Of a stretch of 12,974 nucleotides of DNA, positions 7,158-12,974 are shown one piece after another (the first letter of the stretch is position 1; each line of letters opens with the position of its first letter). The notes under the pieces were generated by a model, which searched no databases, was not told the DNA's origin, and saw nothing but the letters and a program-made list of their open reading frames with translations. This stretch comes from H2-BAC3 sp045863035 (GTDB lineage: Bacteria; Bacteroidota; Ignavibacteria; Ignavibacteriales; Ignavibacteriaceae): contig BTUV01000086.1 in assembly GCA_045863035.1 (NCBI GenBank), forward strand, positions 1-12,974, in the 5' to 3' direction. Made by a program: the position numbers and the translations under genes.

Positions 7158-8097
7158 ACTCAAGCACCATCATTATTCTCTCAAGCCGTACAGAGCCCAG
7201 AAGTTTGAATATATTAAAGAGCGGTATTTCCCTGTCCCATGAAAAGAGCACTAAGAAAGCAGAACCAACTACAGCATCACGTGAAACCGGACCCCAAAAA
7301 CGGCTGTCGTAACTGTCATTGCGGTTATCACCCATCATAAAGTAATAATCCCTTTTTACAGTATAAGCTGTAACAGGTTTCCCCTGGATGGTTACCACTC
7401 CCCCTCTCACATCAACAACCCTTTCGCCATATTCACGATCAATGAATGTCCTCCATTGCATAACGTTTTCAATTGAAAGCGGAATTGTCATACCTGCCTT
7501 CGGAACAATATATGGACCGTAGTTATCCTCATTCCACGGAGCCCCGGCCGGATATATATATTCTTCACTCCTTTCAGCAGGTTTTGAATAAGGGAGAGCA
7601 TAATGAATGTAAGGGGGAACCGGAAACTCTTTCCCATTAATATATGCAACCCGGTTAATGATTTGCAGAGTATCACCCGGCATCCCAATCAGGCGTTTAA
7701 CATAATTCACATTTAATTCTTTGGGCACAAGTTCTTCCCTGTCACCGGGGAACTCAAATACTACAATATCCCCCGGTTCAGGTTCACGGTAACCAGGTAT
7801 AGTAAAATATGGAAGTGCAATTTCAGTGAATGGTATATACCGGGGTGAGGACGAACCGTAAATAAATTTATTGACAATAACAAAGTCACCAACCAGAATG
7901 GTATTTTCCATCGAGCCGGTCGGAATCCGGGTATTTTGTATGAAAAATGTGATTATAAACAATGCCGCTATGAGTGCAAACCCCAGGGATTTGAAAAATT
8001 CTATGACCTTTTCTTTATTCGTTTTTTTTTGTTGGGCAGCTATTTCTTCTGCTGTGCGAATCCCAAGAATTTTTCTTCCGATTTCCTTAAAGTTCAA
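7156..8097 (-). CDS. lepB: Signal peptidase I
   Basis: Signal peptidase I cleaves signal peptides from proteins exported across the inner membrane, to which it is anchored by an N-terminal helix. The product has 313 residues. A charged N-terminus is followed by one transmembrane segment at about 37-54 (SLGFALIAALFIITFFIQ). Box B contains the catalytic serine, Ser62, in RIPTGSMENTI. The general-base lysine is Lys134 in YVKRLIGMPGD. Box E is GDNRNDSYDSRFWGPV near 256-271. All essential residues are present, so it should be active. The insert between boxes D and E is long, as in many Bacteroidota enzymes. The start is TTG, supported by AAGGA on the - strand (8108-8104), six bases upstream; no in-frame ATG fits the N-terminus better. 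It lies downstream of gatB, separated by a repeat-filled 425-bp region. Its stop codon touches a heptamer array. Confidence 0.95.
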   Translation of the reverse strand: MNFKEIGRKILGIRTAEEIAAQQKKTNKEKVIEFFKSLGFALIAALFIITFFIQNTRIPTGSMENTILVGDFVIVNKFIYGSSSPRYIPFTEIALPYFTIPGYREPEPGDIVVFEFPGDREELVPKELNVNYVKRLIGMPGDTLQIINRVAYINGKEFPVPPYIHYALPYSKPAERSEEYIYPAGAPWNEDNYGPYIVPKAGMTIPLSIENVMQWRTFIDREYGERVVDVRGGVVTIQGKPVTAYTVKRDYYFMMGDNRNDSYDSRFWGPVSRDAVVGSAFLVLFSWDREIPLFNIFKLLGSVRLERIMMVLE

Positions 8098-8103
8098 TGC
8101 TAT

Positions 8104-8108
8104 TCCTT
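8104..8108 (-). promoter_or_regulatory. Ribosome-binding site fixing the lepB TTG start
   Basis: On the - strand AAGGA lies six bases before TTG at 8097-8095. This normal spacing supports the non-ATG start of lepB. Confidence 0.6.
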
Positions 8109-8155
8109 AGATTATAATTTTTTAATTTCGTAAAACATTGTGAATGACCGGTCAC

Positions 8156-8169
8156 CCCGACAAGTCGGG
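8156..8169. repeat. Short perfect inverted repeat
   Basis: CCCGAC (8156-8161) and GTCGGG (8164-8169) flank two bases, AA. It lies just upstream of lepB (read on the - strand) and next to the 70-bp repeat tract. No T-run follows on either strand, so a terminator role is not supported. Confidence 0.5.
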
Positions 8170-8185
8170 TTCACAATTATTTCCA

Positions 8186-8522
8186 ATTCAAACCAATCCC
8201 GGAGGGATTGCAGATTGGTAGAAAACGCNNNNNNNNNNNNNNNNNNNNNNNNNNNNNNNNNNNNNNNNNNNNNNNNNNNNNNNNNNNNNNNNNNNNNNNN
8301 NNNNNNNNNNNNNNNNNNNNNNNNNNNNCAATTATTTCCAATTCAAACCAATCCCGGAGGGATTGCAGATTGGTAGAAAACGCGATCTAACATATACCCC
8401 CCGACTCCATATTCAAACCAATCCCGGAGGGATTGTAAATTGGTAGAAAACGCTATCTAACATATACCCCCCGACTCCGGATTCAAACCAATCCCGGAGG
8501 GATTGCAGATTGGTAGAAAACG
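8186..8522. repeat. 70-bp tandem repeat tract with internal palindrome, interrupted by gap
   Basis: Units begin at 8186 (43 bp, then gap), 8341, 8411 and 8481. The last three starts are exactly 70 bp apart. Each unit begins ATTCAAACCAATCCCGGAGG and contains CAATCCC-GGA-GGGATTG, a 7-bp stem with a 3-nt loop, flanked by an ACCAAT/ATTGGT pair. Unit 8411 differs from unit 8341 by two bases near the stem, one at the CGC(G/T)ATC site, and two at its end. The non-palindromic 27 bp between palindromes is also conserved, so this is a tandem repeat and not a CRISPR array. The last unit runs directly into the 3' end of gatB. This 425-bp region between gatB and lepB shows no gene. Confidence 0.9.
8229..8328. 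other. Assembly gap of 100 N
   Basis: Exactly 100 unknown bases, a conventional placeholder length. The 55 bp before it (8174-8228) and after it (8329-8383) are identical, so the real distance may be negative (overlapping contigs) or may include extra 70-bp repeat units. Confidence 0.97.
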
Positions 8523-9965
8523 CTATCCGTTGATCAGCATTTCCTTTAACAATTCATTCACCATTGCCGGATTTGCCTTGCCTTTGCTTTGCTTCATCAC
8601 CTGCCCGACAAAATAACCGAAGACTTTATCCTTGCCGCTCCGGTATTCTTCCGCTTGCGATGGTGATGCATCCATAACGGCTCTGATAATCTTTTTAATC
8701 TCATCCGGATCAGAAACCTGAATCAAATTCTTTTCTTTAATGATTGCCAGCGGTTCCTTACCGGTCTCAACCATTTCAGCAAACACTTCTTTTGCAATCT
8801 TACCGCTGATGGTACCTTTGCTAATTTCGTTAATCAAACCTGCAAGTGACTCCGCTGAGACCGGCGAATCTTCCGCCCCTGATTTCTGTTCATTAAGCAC
8901 CTTCATCAGGTCAACCATCACCCAGTTAGACGCCAGTTTGAACTCTTTTGTGCGGGCGGTAACCTGCTCAAAATAATCCGCGATGGGTTTTGACTGCGTC
9001 AACACTCCGGCATCATAGGCAGGAATCTGGTACTCTTCCACGAACCTCTCCCGCCTCTTTTCAGGCAGTTCAGGGAGGTTTGTACGGACTTCGTTTATAT
9101 ACTCCTCAGAGAGCACAACCGGTATCAGGTCAGGATCAGGGAAATAGCGGTAGTCATGCGAATCTTCTTTCGTGCGCATCGGATGTGCGGAGTTGGTATC
9201 AGCATTCCAGAGCAGGGTTTGCTGAATGATTTCTTTTCCATCTTCCAGCAGATCAATCTGACGAGCGATTTCAAACTCTATGGCACGCTCTACACCGCGG
9301 AAGGAGTTCATATTCTTAACTTCTGTTTTGGTGCCGAGCTTTGTTTCTCCTTTTGGGCGGATGGATATATTCGCGTCGCAGCGCAGCGACCCTTCTTCCA
9401 TATTGCCGTCACAGATTCCAAGATACTGAACAATCTGCCGAATAGCCGAAAGATAGAGCACCGCTTCCTCAGCCGTGCGTATATCCGGTTCACTTACAAT
9501 TTCGATGAGGGGAACACCGGTGCGGTTAAGGTCAACTAATGTCGCACTCCCCCTGTCATGTATGGATTTGCCTGCATCTTCCTCAAGATGAATCCGTGTT
9601 ATACCAATGGTTATTTCTTCACCGGATTGGGGATATACTTTTATATATCCGCCGGTACAGAGGGGTTCATCATACTGCGATATCTGATACCCTTTCGGGA
9701 GGTCAGGATAAAAATAATTCTTACGGGCAAAAACTGATTTCCCGGCTATATGGCAGTTTACCGCAAGCCCCATTTTTACGACATATTCAACGGCTCTCCT
9801 GTTTAAGACAGGAAGCACGCCCGGATGCCCCAGACAAACCGGACAGACATTACTGTTGGGTTCATTGCCAAAATCGGTACTGCATCCGCAAAAGATTTTA
9901 GTCCGGGTCGAAAGCTGTGCATGAACTTCCAGCCCGATAACCGCTTCATAATTTCCGTATTGCAA
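8523..9965 (-). CDS. gatB: Aspartyl/glutamyl-tRNA(Asn/Gln) amidotransferase subunit B
   Basis: GatB is the kinase/transamidase subunit of the GatCAB complex. It activates Glu-tRNA(Gln) or Asp-tRNA(Asn) with ATP, so that ammonia delivered by GatA converts the amino acid to Gln or Asn. The 480-residue length is normal. The N-terminal signature YEAVIGLEVHAQL is at 6-18. The zinc-binding cysteines are Cys26-x-Cys28 and Cys41-x-x-Cys44. The cradle domain includes DVNRT-like VDLNRTGVPLIEIVSEPD and the GNMEEGSLRCDANIS motif. The C-terminal helical/YqeY-like tail ends KGKANPAMVNELLKEMLING. The TTG start is preceded on the - strand by AGGGTGAT (9980-9973). The stop lies 14 bp after the amylase stop, so the two are probably cotranscribed. 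gatA and gatC are not in the window. The TAG stop codon lies in the sequence that ends the last 70-bp repeat unit. Confidence 0.97.
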   Translation of the reverse strand: MQYGNYEAVIGLEVHAQLSTRTKIFCGCSTDFGNEPNSNVCPVCLGHPGVLPVLNRRAVEYVVKMGLAVNCHIAGKSVFARKNYFYPDLPKGYQISQYDEPLCTGGYIKVYPQSGEEITIGITRIHLEEDAGKSIHDRGSATLVDLNRTGVPLIEIVSEPDIRTAEEAVLYLSAIRQIVQYLGICDGNMEEGSLRCDANISIRPKGETKLGTKTEVKNMNSFRGVERAIEFEIARQIDLLEDGKEIIQQTLLWNADTNSAHPMRTKEDSHDYRYFPDPDLIPVVLSEEYINEVRTNLPELPEKRRERFVEEYQIPAYDAGVLTQSKPIADYFEQVTARTKEFKLASNWVMVDLMKVLNEQKSGAEDSPVSAESLAGLINEISKGTISGKIAKEVFAEMVETGKEPLAIIKEKNLIQVSDPDEIKKIIRAVMDASPSQAEEYRSGKDKVFGYFVGQVMKQSKGKANPAMVNELLKEMLING

Positions 9966-9972
9966 AAGTCAG

Positions 9973-9980
9973 ATCACCCT
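9973..9980 (-). promoter_or_regulatory. Ribosome-binding site fixing the gatB TTG start
   Basis: On the - strand AGGGTGAT, partly complementary to the 16S rRNA 3' end, precedes TTG at 9965-9963 by seven bases. Its first base overlaps the amylase stop codon, which suggests coupled translation. Confidence 0.5.
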
Positions 9981-11350
9981 TATTTTTTATCTGCTTTTGT
10001 GAAAACATAAATGCGATACTCATTCGGCTGAAGCGTTACAGAAACATCTCCGGCAAGAGCGATTTTTGCGTCACTGAATATATCCGACATCTCAGGAAGA
10101 CCTTTAAGAGCTTTAATGCCGGTGGTTTGCGAAGATGATGTTACATTCACTACGACCAACACAGCATCAGAACCATTTCTTCTCAGGTAAGTTATAACTT
10201 TACCGTTGCTGTGTTTTATATGCTCCATTGAGCCCCCCTTTGTTCCGTTATATAAAGCAGAATTTTTACTTTTTAATAAATTTAATTTTTTATAAAACTC
10301 TGCCCGGCTCAAATCGCTCCAGTCAACCGGATCTTTTTCAAAAAACGCCAGTCGTTTTTTATTACCTGCCTCCTGCCCTGTATATATAAGGTGCATGCCG
10401 GGAAGTGTAGCCGCAATCACGCTGTATGCAAGTGTTGCATCACCAAAAAGCTCAAACTCGGTTCCATTCCAGGAATTTTCGTCATGGTTAGATGTAAACC
10501 TCATTCTCATACCCTGAGGCGGATATGGCATATCCTGCTTCTTAGCTTTCTTGAGAAATTCATCCGGCTTTTCCTTCCCTTTTGCCACATCCTTCATAAG
10601 ATTGAAGGTATCCCACGCGTAAGTCATGTGAAAAGCGTTTTTGTGTAAAGCGGGCTCATGGGCTTCTGCCAGCATAAAAACCGGTTTAATCGCTGAAAGC
10701 TTTTTATATACTCCGTCCCAAAAATCAGTCGGGACCATTGCAGCCACATCGCAGCGGTAACCGTCAATATCAAACTCCCGCACCCAGTATTCCAGAGCGT
10801 TGGTCATTGCCAATCGCATTTCTTTTTTGCTATAGTCGAGCTGAATCACATCTGACCAGTCAGTCCCTCTTGGCGGAGTAAAATTACCCTCCTTATCCTT
10901 AGAATAAAATTCAGGATTGGATTGAGCCCATGGATTATCCCAGGCGGTATGGTTGGCGACCCAGTCAATAATGATGTACATTCCCATAGAATGGATTTCA
11001 TTAACGAGTGCCCTAAAATCCTCCTTCGTGCCGTACGTTGGGTCAATATCTTTGTAATCCTTTACTGAATAGTAACTTCCCAGAGTCCCCTTGCGGTTTA
11101 CAACCCCCACCGGATGAATTGGCATAAACCAGAGGATGCCCACACCCATTTCCTTGAGACGGGGCAGATGTTCGCGAAACTCTTTTATGCTACCACCAGG
11201 GGTGAATTGGCGTAAATTGACCTCATAAATAGTTTTATTCCGGCACCAGTCAGGTATTTTGATGTTGGAATAGGGCTTTGCAAAGAAGGAGAACTGAAAC
11301 ACTCCCGAAAAAAACAGGGCTAAAATGGTAAAAACCTTGAAATTCAGCAT
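9980..11350 (-). CDS. Exported GH13 alpha-amylase family glycosidase
   Basis: The 456-residue product hydrolyses or rearranges alpha-glucosidic bonds. An N-terminal hydrophobic segment (residues 4-23, ending FSFFAK) predicts export. The GH13 barrel starts with TIYEVNLRQFTPGG (40-53). The conserved regions are intact: region I DWVANH (129-134), region II GYRCDVA with nucleophile Asp201, region III MLAEAHE with acid/base Glu229, and region IV FTSNHDEN with transition-state stabiliser Asp290. Residues from about 380 form the C-terminal beta domain. The enzyme is therefore predicted active; whether it acts on starch, maltodextrin or another glucan cannot be told. The chain is short for the family, with a compact domain B. 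The ATG lacks a clear Shine-Dalgarno. It diverges from gldC across 144 bp and precedes gatB by 14 bp, an unusual pairing of a secreted glycosidase with a tRNA amidotransferase. Confidence 0.93.
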   Translation of the reverse strand: MLNFKVFTILALFFSGVFQFSFFAKPYSNIKIPDWCRNKTIYEVNLRQFTPGGSIKEFREHLPRLKEMGVGILWFMPIHPVGVVNRKGTLGSYYSVKDYKDIDPTYGTKEDFRALVNEIHSMGMYIIIDWVANHTAWDNPWAQSNPEFYSKDKEGNFTPPRGTDWSDVIQLDYSKKEMRLAMTNALEYWVREFDIDGYRCDVAAMVPTDFWDGVYKKLSAIKPVFMLAEAHEPALHKNAFHMTYAWDTFNLMKDVAKGKEKPDEFLKKAKKQDMPYPPQGMRMRFTSNHDENSWNGTEFELFGDATLAYSVIAATLPGMHLIYTGQEAGNKKRLAFFEKDPVDWSDLSRAEFYKKLNLLKSKNSALYNGTKGGSMEHIKHSNGKVITYLRRNGSDAVLVVVNVTSSSQTTGIKALKGLPEMSDIFSDAKIALAGDVSVTLQPNEYRIYVFTKADKK

Positions 11351-11473
11351 GAAAAACGGCTTTGTATTGATAAATTACGTAAATTCAGGAGCAGAAATAT
11401 ACTGAAAAGAGGAGTATGAATTTATTATTTTGGCATTGTGTTCCAGGAGTTTTCCTGTTAATCACCGATTCAC

Positions 11474-11481
11474 TAAATTTG
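11474..11481 (+). promoter_or_regulatory. Candidate Bacteroidota-type -7 promoter element for gldC
   Basis: TAAATTTG matches TAnnTTTG exactly and lies in the 144-bp divergent region between the amylase and gldC. A transcript starting a few bases downstream would leave almost no leader for an ATG at 11495 but about 25 bases for the ATG at 11513, favouring the second. The -33 partner is weak: only TTTT near 11450-11453. Confidence 0.35.
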
Positions 11482-11494
11482 AATAACACATATT

Positions 11495-11878
11495 ATGGAG
11501 TCAGCGACCGGTATGGCGCAGCAGTCTGAAATTAAATTCCGTATCACTCTTGATGAGGCAAAAATCCCCGAAAAATTGGAGTGGAATGCGACCGATTCTG
11601 AAAGCGGTAAATTCTCTGAATGCAAGACCATGATGCTCACGCTTTGGGATGCAGAGGAGCGGGCAACCATGAGCATTGACCTTTGGACAAAGGATATGAT
11701 GATTGATGACATGAACATTCTCTTTCATCAGACTCTTCTGAAACTGGCCGATACCTATAACCGGGCAACAAATAATTTTGAAGTAAGTGAAATGTTCAGA
11801 AAGTTTGCCGATGAGTTTGCCCTTAAACTTGAACTCATCCCTAATCCTCAGATTAAAACCACAGAAAAGGAACTTTAA
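11495..11878 (+). CDS. gldC: Gliding motility protein GldC homologue
   Basis: The small soluble protein has 127 residues from the first ATG, or 121 from the ATG at 11513. It lacks a signal peptide and should be cytoplasmic. Its pattern matches the GldC family: SEIKFRITLDEAKIPEKLEW, then CKTMMLTLWDAEERATMSIDLWTKDM, IDDMNILFHQTLLKLADTYNRAT, and a final FADEFALKLEL helix. In Flavobacteriia gldC was found with gldB and is linked to gliding motility, but its biochemical role is unclear and it is widespread in non-gliders. Family members begin close to SEI, so the start at 11513 (MAQQSEI) is likely preferable; GGAG at 11497-11500 precedes it by 12 bases. No other gld or type IX secretion gene is in the window. 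It is followed 11 bp later by an exported protein and probably shares its transcript. Confidence 0.85.
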   Translation: MESATGMAQQSEIKFRITLDEAKIPEKLEWNATDSESGKFSECKTMMLTLWDAEERATMSIDLWTKDMMIDDMNILFHQTLLKLADTYNRATNNFEVSEMFRKFADEFALKLELIPNPQIKTTEKEL

Positions 11879-11889
11879 GAGGTACTGCT

Positions 11890-12420
11890 ATGAAAACAAA
11901 ACTTTTTCTTTCGCTTCTCCTTATTTCGTTTTTTGTTCAGGCACAAAGTCCGGTGATTAATTTTAAGAAACTCCAGACATTTTTACCCGATCTTCAATTG
12001 GCTGACTACACACGTTCTAAGCCGGAAGGTATGACCAAGACAACCATGGGGATCTCAACTTCAGAAGCATCGGTTGTATATTCAAACGAAAAAATCGATT
12101 CTTCAGGCAACTCAATTTCCGTTGAAGTCACTATTTCAGATAATATCTTTAACCCCTATGTAGTGATGCAGTTTACCATGCTCGGTGAAAATTATGAATC
12201 TGAGTCCGAGGATGGTTATGAAAAATTCACAAAAATTGCCGGCAAATATCCCGGAAAAATCTCTGTCACCTCCACAGATTTTAAAAGCTGTCAGCTTGAT
12301 TTTGCCGTAGGGAGCAGAATTCTGGTAAGTCTGCGCTGCAACGGTTCAGATGACATTGCCCTGCTAAACAAATTTGTTGACTCAATGAAGTTAGAAGAAC
12401 TGGCAGTGCTGCAGCCATAA
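11890..12420 (+). CDS. Exported protein of unknown function downstream of gldC
   Basis: The 176-residue product has a clean signal peptide: MKTK, a hydrophobic core LFLSLLLISFFV, then QAQ near 17-19. No lipobox cysteine is present, so it is predicted periplasmic or outer-membrane associated, not a lipoprotein. The mature part starts NFKKLQTFLPDLQLADYTRSKPEG, then GISTSEASVVYSN and SISVEVTISDN, and ends in a short amphipathic helix LLNKFVDSMKLEEL. I do not recognise the family. The alternating beta strands and a final helix suggest a small alpha/beta domain. AAGAGGT at 11877-11883 is the ribosome-binding site, partly overlapping the gldC stop, so the two genes form an operon. A strong terminator follows 23 bp after the stop. 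Confidence 0.75.
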   Translation: MKTKLFLSLLLISFFVQAQSPVINFKKLQTFLPDLQLADYTRSKPEGMTKTTMGISTSEASVVYSNEKIDSSGNSISVEVTISDNIFNPYVVMQFTMLGENYESESEDGYEKFTKIAGKYPGKISVTSTDFKSCQLDFAVGSRILVSLRCNGSDDIALLNKFVDSMKLEELAVLQP

Positions 12421-12443
12421 CAAAATATTTTACATAGTAATAA

Positions 12444-12476
12444 AAAAAAGGGAGCAAGTAATTTGCTCCCTTTTTT
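12444..12476 (+). terminator. Intrinsic terminator of the gldC operon
   Basis: GGGAGCAA (12450-12457) pairs with TTGCTCCC (12463-12470) around a 5-nt loop, and the stem is extended by A6/T6 on the outside for 14 bp in all. The T-run TTTTTTGTTTT follows. The A-rich 5' side means it could also work leftward. Confidence 0.92.
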
Positions 12477-12503
12477 GTTTTAAGGCCGTATAGCGGTCGC
12501 ACT

Positions 12504-12536
12504 ACGGACAAAAAGGACTATAAGGACAGCAACGAC
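12504..12536. repeat. Second 9-bp-period array (ACGGAC, AAGGAC, AAGGAC, AACGAC)
   Basis: GGAC-type hexamers occur at 12504, 12513, 12522 and 12531, exactly 9 bp apart. The closing AACGAC matches the end of the longer array at 7050. It lies 28 bp after an intrinsic terminator, the same placement as the first array. The 554 bp from 12421 to the window end hold repeats and hairpins and no supported gene. Confidence 0.8.
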
Positions 12537-12598
12537 AAACTGGTATTCATTCTTCAGCCCCGGATTTTTATGTTTCAGGTTTTTCCTTTTGCCATCCT

Positions 12599-12661
12599 GA
12601 GACGCCGCAAATGCAGAAAATCGTGGTAATTAAAGAATTGTTGCAGCATTTGCGACGTCTC
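12599..12661 (-). repeat. GAGACG hairpin element 1
   Basis: GAGACGCCGCAAATGC (12599-12614) pairs with GCATTTGCGACGTCTC (12646-12661), 16 positions with one mismatch, around a 31-nt loop. The left end is preceded by CT and the right end continues to a TAC end (GTAGAGACG on the - strand). Read on the - strand the mismatch becomes a G-T (G-U) pair, hence the strand given. Confidence 0.9.
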
Positions 12662-12688
12662 TACAATATTTTATACGATTTTTTGGTA

Positions 12689-12755
12689 GAGACGTTGCAA
12701 TCGCCGCCAAGAATATATATAAGGTGGGTAAATAGTACGGCGATTGCAGCGTCTC
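12689..12755 (+). repeat. GAGACG hairpin element 2, opposite orientation
   Basis: GAGACGTTGCAATCGCCG (12689-12706) pairs with CGGCGATTGCAGCGTCTC (12738-12755), 18 positions with one U-G type pair, around a 31-nt loop. Here the GTAGAGACG end is on the left and the CTGAGACG end on the right, so the element is inverted relative to elements 1 and 3. Confidence 0.9.
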
Positions 12756-12792
12756 AGACCCGTACGTGTCAAAAATTTCCATGTTCTTCCCT

Positions 12793-12855
12793 GAGACGAC
12801 GCAAACACATAACATCCTGCATCTTAAAAGTTACGTGTGGTGTTTGCATCGTCTC
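12793..12855 (-). repeat. GAGACG hairpin element 3
   Basis: GAGACGACGCAAACAC (12793-12808) pairs with GTGTTTGCATCGTCTC (12840-12855), 16 positions with one mismatch that becomes G-U on the - strand, around a 31-nt loop. The CTGAGACG end is on the left and GTAGAGACG (- strand) on the right, as in element 1. Inside the loop, AAC (12811-12813) and GTTA (12830-12833) could add a second short pairing. Confidence 0.9.
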
Positions 12856-12870
12856 TACAGTAATTTGGAC

Positions 12871-12901
12871 AAAAAAAAGCCCCGGCTATTTCCAGGGCTT
12901 T
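12871..12901 (-). terminator. Probable intrinsic terminator for leftward transcription
   Basis: AAAGCCCCGG (12876-12885) pairs with CCAGGGCTTT (12892-12901) around a 6-nt loop, with one C-A mismatch that becomes G-U on the - strand. The - strand copy is followed by eight T; the + strand has only a broken TTTCTTTT. It therefore best fits the end of a leftward gene lying beyond the right edge of the window, with weaker rightward activity. Confidence 0.7.
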
Positions 12902-12923
12902 CTTTTAGTTGAAAGATAAAATT

Positions 12924-12974
12924 CACAATTCACAATTCACAATTCACAATTCACAATTCACAATTCACAATTCA
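12924..12974. repeat. CACAATT heptamer array, cut by window edge
   Basis: Seven complete, identical CACAATT units (12924-12972) plus two bases of an eighth. Unit, phase and orientation match the array at 7067-7157. The full length is unknown because the window ends inside it. Confidence 0.95.

Noticed and set aside
7094..7312. Open frame reading through the heptamer array into lepB antisense
   Set aside because: Its first third translates the heptamer repeat and the rest is antisense to the well-supported lepB gene.
8186..8522. Regularly spaced palindromic repeats suggestive of a CRISPR array
   Set aside because: The sequence between palindromes is almost identical from unit to unit, so there are no distinct spacers; the unit is a 70-bp tandem repeat, and no cas gene is present.
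9156..9901. Overlapping + strand frames opposite gatB (up to 127 codons)
   Set aside because: They are antisense to a fully conserved gatB and show no family features or ribosome-binding sites.
12599..12855. Integron attC sites as an explanation for the three hairpins
   Set aside because: The arms lack the GTTRRRY and RYYYAAC core sites, there are no cassette genes between the hairpins, and no integrase is in the window.
12611..12919. Open frame of 102 codons through the hairpin region
   Set aside because: It runs across all three inverted repeats and a terminator, has no ribosome-binding site, and its translation is low-complexity and basic, as expected of a chance frame.

Overview
This window looks like a piece of a draft or metagenome-assembled genome from the Bacteroidota/Chlorobiota/Ignavibacteria side of the tree. 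The clues are a GldC-like protein, an Oar-type TonB-dependent receptor with an N-terminal carboxypeptidase-regulatory domain, weak or absent Shine-Dalgarno sites at several starts, a candidate TAnnTTTG promoter element, and AT-rich intergenic repeats (CACAATT heptamers). The lineage is inferred from gene content; no rRNA or other decisive marker is present.

Left block, + strand (90-6864). Four collinear genes come first: an RmlD-like NAD(P)-dependent epimerase/reductase, a small predicted outer-membrane beta-barrel, a complete enoyl-CoA hydratase, and a probable divergent polysaccharide deacetylase that seems to have lost its catalytic residues. A 202-bp leader with two stem-loops follows, then a 1100-residue solitary Oar-like TonB-dependent receptor. 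It ends at a 16-bp-stem bidirectional terminator.

Middle block, - strand (11350 to 7156). Read leftward, the order is a secreted GH13 alpha-amylase, gatB (14 bp downstream of the amylase stop), a 425-bp intergenic region, and lepB. That intergenic region holds a 70-bp tandem repeat and a 100-N gap. The gap is flanked by an identical 55-bp sequence on both sides, which looks like an assembly k-mer overlap. gatB and lepB both start with TTG.

Right block, + strand (11495-12420). A gldC homologue and a small exported protein of unknown function form a two-gene operon, divergent from the amylase and closed by a strong terminator. The last 0.5 kb has no gene but is the most structured DNA in the window. 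It contains a 9-bp-period AAGGACNNN array, three successive large hairpins, a probable leftward terminator, and a CACAATT heptamer array running off the edge.

The hairpins share GAGACG ends, exactly 31-nt loops, alternating orientation and covarying inner arms. The nonamer and heptamer arrays occur in the same order and orientation behind the receptor gene (6987-7157), so this seems to be a recurring composite intergenic module. The hairpin trio is the best candidate here for an undescribed element. The genes themselves are ordinary housekeeping and envelope functions and do not form an obvious new system.
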